Part shown: positions 41,590 to 49,286 of the stretch, in pieces
Numbering within the stretch: the first letter of the stretch is position 1
How the letters are laid out: each line of letters starts with the position of its first letter
Source of the DNA: Paenibacillus montanisoli
GTDB taxonomy: Bacteria; Bacillota; Bacilli; Paenibacillales; Paenibacillaceae
Length of the DNA: 64,000 bases
Assembly: GCF_003268025.1 (NCBI RefSeq)
Contig: NZ_QLUW01000002.1
Span: 310,001 to 374,000, forward strand
Direction of reading: 5' to 3'
Notes under the pieces: generated by a model
Told to the model about the DNA's origin: nothing
Databases searched by the model: none
What the model saw: only the letters and a program-made list of their open reading frames with translations
Made by a program: the position numbers and the translations under genes

Positions 41590-42630
41590 GTGAGATTAAC
41601 TGCCAGAAACCTGAAGTTTGCCGGAGTCACCCTCCTGATGTTGACGTCATTGCAAGTGAATCCCGTGCAAGCAGCAAGTGATGAACAGCCGCCTTCCTTA
41701 TTTCTGGATGGGCATCCGCTCGTTTTCCCTGTGCAGACCGTCATCGAGAACGGCGTCAGTTTTGTTCCTATGCGTCCTATTTTTGAGGCACAAGGCGCCA
41801 AAGTCGTTTGGGATGAAACCGCCCATACGGTCCATGCTTTGAAAGACAACACATTCATCAGCTATCGAATCGGCGATGATTATGCCGTGCGAAACGATGA
41901 GAAGCTTACGGTTCCTGTCCCCGGCAAAATCATCGGCGGCTCGACCATGGTTCCGCTTCGATTCATTAGCGAAACGCTCGGAAATATCGTGCAGTGGCAC
42001 GACTATTCCCGTTCGATCACCATTTCCTCCGCTCAAACCTATGAAACCGAAGTCGAGTACGGGGTCAATTTGCGGACTGCCCCAAATTCAACCGAGCAAT
42101 CCAACGTGATCCGTATGCTGGCGAAAGGCGAGCGGGTTCATGTCATCCGGGAAATCGACGCGAATTGGCTCGAGGTTCAAAGCGCGGATCGTACGATCGG
42201 ATTTATGTCTGCCAAGCCCAAATACTCCGATTATTCAAGCTCGGCATTGGCCATGAAGCAAGCGGATGAAATCATCGCATTCGGATCCAAGTACCTGGGC
42301 ACGGACTACGAGTTCGGCGCGGCTACCAATCAAACCCAAAGCTTCGATTGCTCGTCCTTCGTCAAGCATGTATTTAACAGCGTCTTATCCCTTGATCTTC
42401 CCCGCACCTCTTACGACCAAGCCAAGGAAGGAAAGGAAGTGAAGCTCGAGGATCTTCGCAAAGGCGATCTGATGTTCTTCACCGCCCGCGGTCTTCCGAT
42501 CGGCCATGTCGGGATCTATGCGGGTGACGGAAAGATTTTACATACGTATTCGGATACGCTGGGCGTTCATTTCGCCGAATTCGAAGGCCAATGGAGGACG
42601 CGGTTTGTCACGGCGCGCAGATTGTTTTGA
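41590..42630 (+). CDS. Secreted NlpC/P60 peptidase with stalk-binding and SH3 domains
   Basis: A 346-residue exported cell-wall hydrolase. GAGGTG eight bases upstream selects GTG 41590; the frame is open to 41545. Signal peptide (1-28), then a copper-amine-oxidase-like N-terminal domain (about 35-145; FVPMRPIFEAQGAKVVW, TMVPLRFISETLG), an SH3b domain (about 150-205; VNLRTAPNS, GERVHVIRE), and a C-terminal NlpC/P60 domain with catalytic Cys in FDCSSFV, His in GHVGIY and a third polar residue in LHTYS. It should cut D-glutamyl-diamino acid bonds in peptidoglycan. Confidence 0.92.
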   Translation: MRLTARNLKFAGVTLLMLTSLQVNPVQAASDEQPPSLFLDGHPLVFPVQTVIENGVSFVPMRPIFEAQGAKVVWDETAHTVHALKDNTFISYRIGDDYAVRNDEKLTVPVPGKIIGGSTMVPLRFISETLGNIVQWHDYSRSITISSAQTYETEVEYGVNLRTAPNSTEQSNVIRMLAKGERVHVIREIDANWLEVQSADRTIGFMSAKPKYSDYSSSALAMKQADEIIAFGSKYLGTDYEFGAATNQTQSFDCSSFVKHVFNSVLSLDLPRTSYDQAKEGKEVKLEDLRKGDLMFFTARGLPIGHVGIYAGDGKILHTYSDTLGVHFAEFEGQWRTRFVTARRLF

Positions 42631-42646
42631 CCCTGAAAATAAAACA

Positions 42647-42673
42647 AAAGGCACCTTTAAAGGTGCCTTTTTC
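42647..42673. terminator. Bidirectional terminator
   Basis: AAAAGGCACCTT / AAGGTGCCTTTT with a very short loop, T-runs on both sides; separates the convergent NlpC/P60 and DUF2935 genes. Confidence 0.88.
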
Positions 42674-42674
42674 A

Positions 42675-43475
42675 TTAATTCGCACTATTGCCCGGCAAGC
42701 TCCGCTCAAACATATCGATAATCGTCAGGAAGCGTTCCGCTTCCCGGTAAACATGATCGGCAAGCAGCGGGTGGATAATGCTCTTGATGCGGCAAGCTTC
42801 GATCAGATCGCGAGCGGTTTTCTTGAAATCGCGAAGGCTGACCACGGAAACCCGGTTCTGGTCCAAAAATTGATCTAGCAGCGGCACCGTCTGCGATTGA
42901 GGACGCATGGAGCTTAGATCCTGCGCCTGAAAGAGCAGCTGATCGAAATCATGGCTGAACTCCCTTGCCTGATCCACCAATTTCCGCTCCGAAGGGTCTA
43001 GCAGATGCCCGATAAATTTGGCATGATCCGCCATAATCTTCAGGAAGAAGACATTCTCGTCGATAATGGCGTCCGCTAAAGGCTCAAGCTGCCCGTCGTT
43101 CAGCTCGTGAAGCCGGTTTCGAAAATAATTCGCCTCCCGGCTGACATGGTCGACCAATAGCGGAAAGTTATTGCCGCCCGGCAATTGACAGGTCAGAATG
43201 AGGCCTAATATTTTGCGCTTCCATACCCAAATGTGCGACACTGCCGTGCATACTTCAGTATTGAAAGCTCTGATTTGCTGAGGATCCGCCGCCGTCGTGA
43301 ATGCATTCGCTTTGGCCTCGATTTGCTCGAATACCGAGTAGAAGCCGTTGGCTTCTTGGATCAGCTGCGTATCTTCGCATCGAAAGCCAAGCTTCAAGAA
43401 GAGCGAGTGCTCTTTCATAATACGCGACCAGAAACGGATCTCTTCCAAGGAGCGCGCCACAAATTCATCCGCCAT
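42675..43475 (-). CDS. DUF2935 ferritin-like protein
   Basis: A 266-residue all-helical protein of two similar four-helix halves. Each half shows His and Glu ligands: EIRFWSRIMKEHSLFL (about 12-27) and HVSREANYFRNRL in the first, ENVFFLKIMADHAKFIGHLL (about 140-160) and HVYREAERFL in the second. This fits DUF2935, which has a ferritin-like metal site; its role is unknown. Confidence 0.9.
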   Translation of the reverse strand: MADEFVARSLEEIRFWSRIMKEHSLFLKLGFRCEDTQLIQEANGFYSVFEQIEAKANAFTTAADPQQIRAFNTEVCTAVSHIWVWKRKILGLILTCQLPGGNNFPLLVDHVSREANYFRNRLHELNDGQLEPLADAIIDENVFFLKIMADHAKFIGHLLDPSERKLVDQAREFSHDFDQLLFQAQDLSSMRPQSQTVPLLDQFLDQNRVSVVSLRDFKKTARDLIEACRIKSIIHPLLADHVYREAERFLTIIDMFERSLPGNSAN

Positions 43476-43552
43476 ATGCTTTAGCTAACCTCCTTTTCAA
43501 ATCCCTCTTAAAACCATATTACGGAGGAGAGCAAAGCATTCTGCTTGAACGG

Positions 43553-43846
43553 CTAATCGCTGCATGATTTTGATTTTCGCCTGAACGACAGGCTGCCGAA
43601 GCCGCTGATAACGGCGAGATAAAACCCGAGATCGTACCACCATCCGGTGTTATGGGTTTCATAGATCCGGATCGAATCTTTGAACAGCCCGATAATCAGC
43701 GAGATCGGCGCAACCCATCCGTGCCAGATCCCCCAGAAAAATCCTGCGGGATTCTGGACCGTATTGGTCCCGTCTCCAGGAACGCAGCCGGTTAGCATAA
43801 GCAGCCCGGCAAACAACGTGAAAAGCAGCACCCATCTTCGTTTCAT
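43553..43846 (-). CDS. Small membrane lipoprotein
   Basis: A 97-residue lipoprotein: hydrophobic core then MLTGCVPG, with Cys21 as anchor, followed by NTVQNPAGFFWGIWHGWVAPISLIIGLF and a second helix (about 70-85) with a basic tail. The conserved Trp/Gly-rich membrane part recurs in Bacillales proteins of unknown function. AGGAGG selects ATG 43846; an upstream extension in the frame is not supported. Confidence 0.75.
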   Translation of the reverse strand: MKRRWVLLFTLFAGLLMLTGCVPGDGTNTVQNPAGFFWGIWHGWVAPISLIIGLFKDSIRIYETHNTGWWYDLGFYLAVISGFGSLSFRRKSKSCSD

Positions 43847-44021
43847 CGTTAACCTCCTTCTATTAAGTAGTTCTTGCGGCGGCTCGGCAGTTCCATATGA
43901 CCAAGCCGGGTTGTCCAACGAGCATTCGCGCTTAGTTTTCACCATATAATTAAGTACAGGACATTACATCATATGTTGCGCAACGCGAAAATAACATGTA
44001 CCACAAAGGAGAGCACAAGCC

Positions 44022-45629
44022 GTGAGAAAACAAGTTGCCGCTGTTCTTTTGTGCGCCCTGCTGCTGGCTCTAACCGCCTGTACCTCAGGCACCTCGACGA
44101 AGGACCCTCCGGCTGCGAGCAATAGCCAGAATCAACCTGCCGCCAACGAAACGAATGATCCGTCGACCAGCCCATCGAATGATCCGGACGAGACGCCGGC
44201 GGAAGATCCGACGACCGCTCCTGCCAATGATCCGGCAACCACACCATCGAATGATCCGTCTACGACGCCGGATCCTTCAACCGACGATCCTTCAACGTCG
44301 CCATCCAATGACCCTTCCAATGATCCCTCTACTGATCCTTCCACCGATCCTGCTGACGATCCGTCAACAACGCCTGAGCCCGGCTTCACGCCTCCGTATA
44401 CATTCGAATACCCCGATGCCGTGAGAGGCATCTACGTGACCGGCTGGTCAGCCGGCGGCGAGCGCATGAAGACGCTGCTACAGCTGGTCGATGACACGGA
44501 GCTGAATGCCATGGTCATCGACATCAAGGACGATGACGGCTATATTACGTTCAAGCCTGAAGGCGAATTGAGCCAGTTCGGGCAAGCCTATATCCGCGAT
44601 CCGGGGGCGCTGCTTAAGACATTGCACGAGCACAACATCTATCCGATCGCACGGATCGTTGCCTTCAAAGATACCGTACTGGCCAAGAAACGGCCCGACC
44701 TCTCCTATGTGCTGAACGGCAAGGTGTGGCGGAACGGGAATGGCGACGGCTTCATCAATCCGTTCTTAAAGGAAAATTGGGACCATAACATAAAGGCGGC
44801 CATACTAGCTGCCAAAGCCGGGTTTCAGGAGATTCAATTCGACTATGTCCGGTTTCCCGAAGGCTTCGAGAAGAAGGATAAGGTGCTCGACTACTCCATG
44901 GGCGAATACAAAGACAAGAAACCTGCCAAGTTTATAGAGGAAGAGAAAGCGTATGCGGAAGCGATGGCCGCGTACGATGCCGGCCTCGCCCCGCTTCAAG
45001 AGGCGTTCGATACCGCGGAGACGGCCTATAACGGGGCCGCGACGGATGACAACAAGGCGGCTCGGGATGCCGCACAGAAAGCGCTTAGCGATTATAAGAA
45101 AACGAAGCCGGAAGCACCGGACTTCAGCGAGAAAGCACGCTATACGCAGCTGCGTGTCGATGCGGTAACGGATTTCGTGCAATATGCGAGGGAACAGCTC
45201 AAGCCGTATGGGGTCAAAGTTTCGGTCGACATTTTTGGCTATTCCGCCACGCTTCCCGAAGCGCCGGGAATCGGGCAAAATTTTAGCCGCATTTCCGAAA
45301 ATGTCGACGTCATTTCCTCCATGATCTATCCGAGCCACTGGAATGACGGTTATTTCGGCATTAAGCATCCGGATACCGAGCCGTACCGCCTGGTGCAGGA
45401 ATATGCGAAACGCGAGAAGGAAAAGCTCAGCGCGCTCGCTTCCCCTCCGATCTCGCGGCCTTGGATTCAAGATTTTACCGCATCTTGGCTGAAAAGCGGC
45501 AGCTACATTCGGTACGGCAAAGAACAGGTAGACGCGCAAATTCGAGCGCTCAAAGACGCCGGCATCCACGAATACCTCATCTGGAACGCCAGTAACAAGT
45601 ACTCGGCGAATGTCAATTATACGCCTTAA
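44022..45629 (+). CDS. DUF4015 putative glycoside hydrolase lipoprotein
   Basis: A 535-residue lipoprotein: lipobox LTACTS with Cys20, then a long disordered stalk of NDPS/TTP repeats (about 40-120), then a TIM-barrel domain of the DUF4015/COG1306 putative glycoside hydrolase type (RGIYVTGWSAGG, NAMVIDIKDDDG, EIQFDYVRFPEG, VSVDIFGYSAT, MIYPSHW, PWIQDF). Between the barrel strands it has a helical insertion of about 65 residues rich in Ala and Glu (about 305-370). Asp and Glu of FDYVRFPEG are candidate catalytic residues. It should act at the cell surface; substrate unknown. Confidence 0.88.
   Translation: MRKQVAAVLLCALLLALTACTSGTSTKDPPAASNSQNQPAANETNDPSTSPSNDPDETPAEDPTTAPANDPATTPSNDPSTTPDPSTDDPSTSPSNDPSNDPSTDPSTDPADDPSTTPEPGFTPPYTFEYPDAVRGIYVTGWSAGGERMKTLLQLVDDTELNAMVIDIKDDDGYITFKPEGELSQFGQAYIRDPGALLKTLHEHNIYPIARIVAFKDTVLAKKRPDLSYVLNGKVWRNGNGDGFINPFLKENWDHNIKAAILAAKAGFQEIQFDYVRFPEGFEKKDKVLDYSMGEYKDKKPAKFIEEEKAYAEAMAAYDAGLAPLQEAFDTAETAYNGAATDDNKAARDAAQKALSDYKKTKPEAPDFSEKARYTQLRVDAVTDFVQYAREQLKPYGVKVSVDIFGYSATLPEAPGIGQNFSRISENVDVISSMIYPSHWNDGYFGIKHPDTEPYRLVQEYAKREKEKLSALASPPISRPWIQDFTASWLKSGSYIRYGKEQVDAQIRALKDAGIHEYLIWNASNKYSANVNYTP
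44146..44385 (+). repeat. Degenerate short repeats encoding an Asn-Asp-Pro-Ser/Thr stalk
   Basis: Units of roughly 9-18 bases built on AATGATCC(G/T) and its variants (GACGATCCT, ACTGATCCT) recur about fifteen times. They are in frame and code for the surface stalk of the DUF4015 lipoprotein; copy number is likely to vary between strains. Confidence 0.75.
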
Positions 45630-45636
45630 ACGTCAA

Positions 45637-45665
45637 AAGCCCCGTTCGGATTACGAACGGGGCTT
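45637..45665. terminator. Terminator between convergent genes
   Basis: A perfect 12-bp stem (AAGCCCCGTTCG / CGAACGGGGCTT) with a five-base loop; T-runs are short on both sides (GAGTTT and TTGACG). Confidence 0.8.
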
Positions 45666-45683
45666 GAGTTTAGCAATAGCAGT

Positions 45684-47276
45684 TTATAAAACCGACACAT
45701 TCAAATTTCGTCTCTCACCATTCCCTGTTACTGTAAACGTGGTATCTCCTGAGAGATCATGGATGGAATGCAGCTGCTTATAATGCTCAAACCGGTAGTT
45801 GCCTGGCGGAAGATGAAGACTAAATTTACCGTCAATGACCTCAATATACGTAATACGATTTTTGCCGTCCCCGTCTAGTAGCGAAATAAAACCGCGTTGC
45901 GGATCCGCTCCTGCAGTCGAAACAGTCACATCAATATTCAATGCGGGCAGTCGATAACTGGAGGGGGCCGATCGCCCTGACTCTACTCGCAATTTTTCGT
46001 TTTCAAAAATATAGGCAGCACCCGCGCTCACAATCCCCGTTATCCCGTACTCGCCGTCAGGCACATCGAAATATAGCTCATCCCCAGACCAATCAAAGCT
46101 TTGTTGATTAAAGCTTATATTGCTTATTCCTTTAAGTAAGAGCGCACCTCTCTTGAGAGGCGTTCCGTTAGAGCGTTGGATGACTAACGTTGGAATGACA
46201 TGTTCGGGGATAGGTGTAAGCCAGCTGGAATTTCCAAGAGCCACGGACCACTCATACGGTGAAGCCCCGGACGAGTCTTTCAAGTATGGATCGGCGCCAT
46301 GCTGAATTAGCAACTGCACGTTGGTACGACTGGTGGATCGAATAGCATTGGATAAGGAATTGTCCCGCGAAGGATCTCCGCCATCATCGAGCAACAGCTT
46401 CACGATTTGCACGCTAGGGATAATCGGCGTTTCACTCCGATCGGGATTGATCGCATAAACGGTGCCGCAAGCCTGGCTGAGCAAGGTTTGATTCGTAGCC
46501 GGTGATTTTAAATTAGGGTCCAAACCATGCTTAAGCAGAAGCTTCATCATTGCGCCATTTTGCGTAATCAATACTCTGAACGCATTTTGCTTATCATAGG
46601 TTGCTCCGTGTTCAAGAAGAACTTTAGCGGCTTCGATGTGGTCATTGATAATGGCATAATCAAGTGCCCTAGCATATCCATACTCGTGAATCAAAATCTT
46701 GTTGATATCAACACCGCGGCGAATTATAGCCTCGATAGCAAGCACATCCCCTGTTCCCGCAGCTTGAAAGAGCTGTCTTTGAAAACTCTGCATTTGGTCT
46801 TCGCTATAGCCGAAATGAACGGACTTAGACTTTGAATCGAACGTAACTTCCCGTTCCAAAACAAGAGAAACGAATTTCGCAGGCACAAATAAACGGTTGT
46901 TTATTAGGATAGGCATTGCCGATAGTGCAAAAGTTTGGTTTCTTTTAATGACTTTATTGGAAGATAACCGCCCGTCAATTCGGTTCATCCCCTTCACAAC
47001 CGTAATACGTCTATTCTGCAAATGAATTCTGGCGCCAATCGCATCAAACATAGCTTTGGCAGGCAACATCAGTTTCCCGTTCATGATCAATGGAGCTACC
47101 GGCAGATGAATGGGTTGTCCGTTCACATAGACCTTAATCGGAGCCGAGGCGACTGGTTTCGAAACTATCGGTTGAGATGCCTCCAAAGCCGTAGGCAGTC
47201 CAGTGAAAAGGACACTGGCGCACAATATCCCCTTTAATAATAAATGGCACGGTATGTAATCGAATCTCTTTTTCAT
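45684..47276 (-). CDS. Secreted ankyrin-repeat protein with stalk-binding domain
   Basis: A 530-residue exported protein. Signal peptide (about 1-33), a copper-amine-oxidase-like N-terminal domain (about 47-155; VYVNGQPIHLP, KLMLPAKAMFDAIGA, RLFVPAKFVSLVL), then four to five ankyrin repeats (about 165-345; ALDYAIINDHIEAAKVLLEHGATYD, LLLKHGLDPN, LLIQHGADPYLKD) and C-terminal beta-sandwich segments (about 365-530) ending VTGNGERRNLNVSVL. Ankyrin repeats outside the cell suggest protein binding at the surface. No enzyme motif. Confidence 0.85.
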   Translation of the reverse strand: MKKRFDYIPCHLLLKGILCASVLFTGLPTALEASQPIVSKPVASAPIKVYVNGQPIHLPVAPLIMNGKLMLPAKAMFDAIGARIHLQNRRITVVKGMNRIDGRLSSNKVIKRNQTFALSAMPILINNRLFVPAKFVSLVLEREVTFDSKSKSVHFGYSEDQMQSFQRQLFQAAGTGDVLAIEAIIRRGVDINKILIHEYGYARALDYAIINDHIEAAKVLLEHGATYDKQNAFRVLITQNGAMMKLLLKHGLDPNLKSPATNQTLLSQACGTVYAINPDRSETPIIPSVQIVKLLLDDGGDPSRDNSLSNAIRSTSRTNVQLLIQHGADPYLKDSSGASPYEWSVALGNSSWLTPIPEHVIPTLVIQRSNGTPLKRGALLLKGISNISFNQQSFDWSGDELYFDVPDGEYGITGIVSAGAAYIFENEKLRVESGRSAPSSYRLPALNIDVTVSTAGADPQRGFISLLDGDGKNRITYIEVIDGKFSLHLPPGNYRFEHYKQLHSIHDLSGDTTFTVTGNGERRNLNVSVL

Positions 47277-47413
47277 TATTTCACTCCGTGAATAGTTAAT
47301 GTCATAAAATTTTAGCTAGTACAATTTAACCATTTGCAGACCCCTGCGTCCATAGGCCTTAAAGCATAATTACGGTCTGCTGTTCCGTTTCAATTAACTA
47401 TCGGGAGGCAATA

Positions 47414-47662
47414 ATGCACCTGAAGGGGTGAACGCTCATCGATAAACCGGTTCCGTTTCTGTTCGCATGCCTGATCGTGCTGTTTGGCGGCATTCTATTG
47501 ATTCGTTTCTATACCGGCGTTATAGAGGCCAGAAAAACTAAGCAATTTTCCATATGGCTGATCCTTGTTGTTTTCTTCGAAACTTTTAGATGGACCTATT
47601 TGCTCGCTTTGATTCTCATCTCTTTTGGGCTGCTTATCATCCTGGGAACGATACTAGAATAA
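47414..47662 (+). pseudogene. Small membrane protein gene interrupted by in-frame TGA
   Basis: GGGAGG (47403-47408) and an ATG at 47414 start the codons for M-H-L-K-G, then TGA at 47429-47431, and then the same frame stays open to 47662 for a two-helix membrane protein (FLFACLIVLFGGILLIRFY, FRWTYLLALILISFGLLI). The only standard downstream start is GTG 47477, inside the first helix and without a ribosome site. Either the TGA is a nonsense mutation or sequence error, or translation starts unusually just after it. There is no visible selenocysteine element. Confidence 0.6.
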
Positions 47663-47681
47663 ATGCGCGGCGAATAGCTTA

Positions 47682-47710
47682 GTGACAAACCTATGACACC
47701 TCTGTAAAAT
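47682..47710 (+). promoter_or_regulatory. SigA promoter of the 47752-49229 gene pair
   Basis: GTGACA (47682-47687), a 17-base spacer, TAAAAT (47705-47710); 41 bases before the first gene. Confidence 0.75.
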
Positions 47711-47751
47711 TGAAAATGGTAGATTTTTTACAAGAAAGGTGTTGAATAGGT

Positions 47752-48486
47752 TTGAAAGCCATTCGTTTCAAGCTGGCGTCTCTGCTGCTGGCCCTGCTCT
47801 TGCTTCTCCCTCTCACGCATGCTTCGGCCGAGACATTTACGTATGATTTTGACCGGATTGACGTCGTGTATGCTTCCGAATTTACGATGACTGCCAGTTA
47901 TGCGGCTTCCGATCATTGGCTGACGATGCTTGCGGGCGGACCGGACAAGCCGATTCAAGTGATGTACGGCGTCGTTCATTTGTATAACGGAGATCGCTAT
48001 ACCGAAGAGCAATTCATTAAAATGACCGGCGAAGGCGGCTCGGAACGCTTCTTGAGCAATTCCATTCGCAACGATTATTACGATGAGGCCGGCACGCTGA
48101 AGAAACAGACGTCCATCCAATTTTGGTCGGGGAAGAAGCTGGACGGCACTACGGTCGTGAAAGATTTTACCGAACCGCTGAAGTCGGTGACGCTTGTCCA
48201 GTCATTGAGTCCGCAAGGACAGATCAGCGGCTATCAGCTGCAGGCGCAGCCGTTGATCTATCCGGGAATGCCGCTTGATCCGTTCGCGGACTACGTCAGC
48301 TCATACGCGTATAATCCGGACAGCCTTCAGCATACAGGCGAAATAAACGGCAAGGAAGTCGAGCCGCAGCCTGATGAGCCGATTACGGAAAATCCGAAGC
48401 CTGATGAGCCGATCATCGATCAGCCTGCGCCGGAGCAACCGCTGCCGGAGCCCGTTAAGCCGGCAGCCGAGGTGACGCAGCCATGA
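47752..48486 (+). CDS. Secreted protein of unknown function
   Basis: I do not recognise this 244-residue exported protein. The start is TTG with AAAGGTG about ten bases before. Signal peptide (1-26, ending HASA), a beta-rich domain (about 27-195; TFTYDFDRIDVVYASE, SIQFWSGKKLDG) and a Pro/Glu-rich tail with repeats of KPDEPI and EPLPEP (about 200-244). The tail looks like a wall-spanning spacer. It overlaps the next gene by four bases (ATGA), so the two are coupled and probably work together at the surface. Confidence 0.75.
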   Translation: MKAIRFKLASLLLALLLLLPLTHASAETFTYDFDRIDVVYASEFTMTASYAASDHWLTMLAGGPDKPIQVMYGVVHLYNGDRYTEEQFIKMTGEGGSERFLSNSIRNDYYDEAGTLKKQTSIQFWSGKKLDGTTVVKDFTEPLKSVTLVQSLSPQGQISGYQLQAQPLIYPGMPLDPFADYVSSYAYNPDSLQHTGEINGKEVEPQPDEPITENPKPDEPIIDQPAPEQPLPEPVKPAAEVTQP

Positions 48487-49229
48487 AGATGAAGCGTATA
48501 TTTATCCTGCTTCTAGCCGCCATGCTGCTCCTGCTATCCTCCTCGGTTTATGCCGGATCGGGCAGCCAAGCGAAGCAGGCCGATACATTGAAGCAGCTCG
48601 GGCTATTCTCGGGAACGGACAAAGGCTATCAGCTCGAGGCCGCATTTACCCGCGCGCAAGGAACGGTCATGCTGCTTCGACTCGCCGGCGAAGCGGATGA
48701 TGCGGACAGAGCGAAGCTAAAGCCGGCCTTCAAAGATGTCAAAGCATCGCACTGGGCCGCCGCCTCCATCGCCTATGCCGTGAGCAAAGGGTATGTAAAA
48801 GGAACATCCTCCACTGCCTTTGCCCCGGATCGCCTGATGACAGGCAAGGAATTTCTGACATTGATTAACCGGCTCTTGGGCTACCCTGAGGCAACGCCGG
48901 CCAAAGCTGCCGAGCTGTCGCAGAAAAATGGCCTGCTGACGGCAGCTACCGCTAAGCGGCTGACAACTGCCAATCCGTTTCTTCGCGGCGACATGGTAGA
49001 AGCCGCCTACTCGGCACTGCTGGCCAAGCAAGCTGGCAGTACACGAACGCTAATTCAAGTGCTGGTCGAAGACAAAGACGCGATTGCAGTCGATTTTGCG
49101 GTTGCAAGCGGCCTTTACCAGAAACCGGAAAAACCTTCGAGCAGCTATATTCCGAAACCCGGAACCGATCCGATGGATGCGATTGAAGAAGCGATCCGGC
49201 AGAAGCTGGATGAGCATTCAAATCGTTAA
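48483..49229 (+). CDS. Secreted protein with S-layer-homology-like domain
   Basis: A 248-residue exported protein. Signal peptide (1-24), then one clear S-layer-homology repeat (about 75-135; AFKDVKASHWAAASIAYAVSKGYVKGT, then FAPDRLMTGKEFLTLINRLLG) and weaker helical copies before and after (FTRAQGTVMLLRLAG; FLRGDMVEAAYSALLA). Such domains bind wall polysaccharide. It is translationally coupled to the gene before it and ends at the terminator at 49242. Confidence 0.85.
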   Translation: MKMKRIFILLLAAMLLLLSSSVYAGSGSQAKQADTLKQLGLFSGTDKGYQLEAAFTRAQGTVMLLRLAGEADDADRAKLKPAFKDVKASHWAAASIAYAVSKGYVKGTSSTAFAPDRLMTGKEFLTLINRLLGYPEATPAKAAELSQKNGLLTAATAKRLTTANPFLRGDMVEAAYSALLAKQAGSTRTLIQVLVEDKDAIAVDFAVASGLYQKPEKPSSSYIPKPGTDPMDAIEEAIRQKLDEHSNR

Positions 49230-49241
49230 TGGCATGCATAA

Positions 49242-49279
49242 GCCCAACAACCTTCTCCGGTTGTTGGGCCTTTCTTTTG
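49242..49279 (+). terminator. Rho-independent terminator
   Basis: A perfect 11-bp stem (GCCCAACAACC / GGTTGTTGGGC, six-base loop) is followed by CTTTCTTTT. Confidence 0.9.
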
Positions 49280-49286
49280 TCGGTTA

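Noticed and set aside
44146-44385. Short repeats resembling a repeat array
   Set aside because: Units are short, irregular, in frame and without spacers; they code for a protein stalk and are not CRISPR.
44805-45569. Minus-strand frame of 254 residues
   Set aside because: Antisense shadow of the DUF4015 gene.
47414-47662. Selenocysteine reading of the TGA
   Set aside because: No stem-loop of the expected kind directly after the TGA, no selA or selB seen, and the residue would lie in a non-catalytic membrane peptide.
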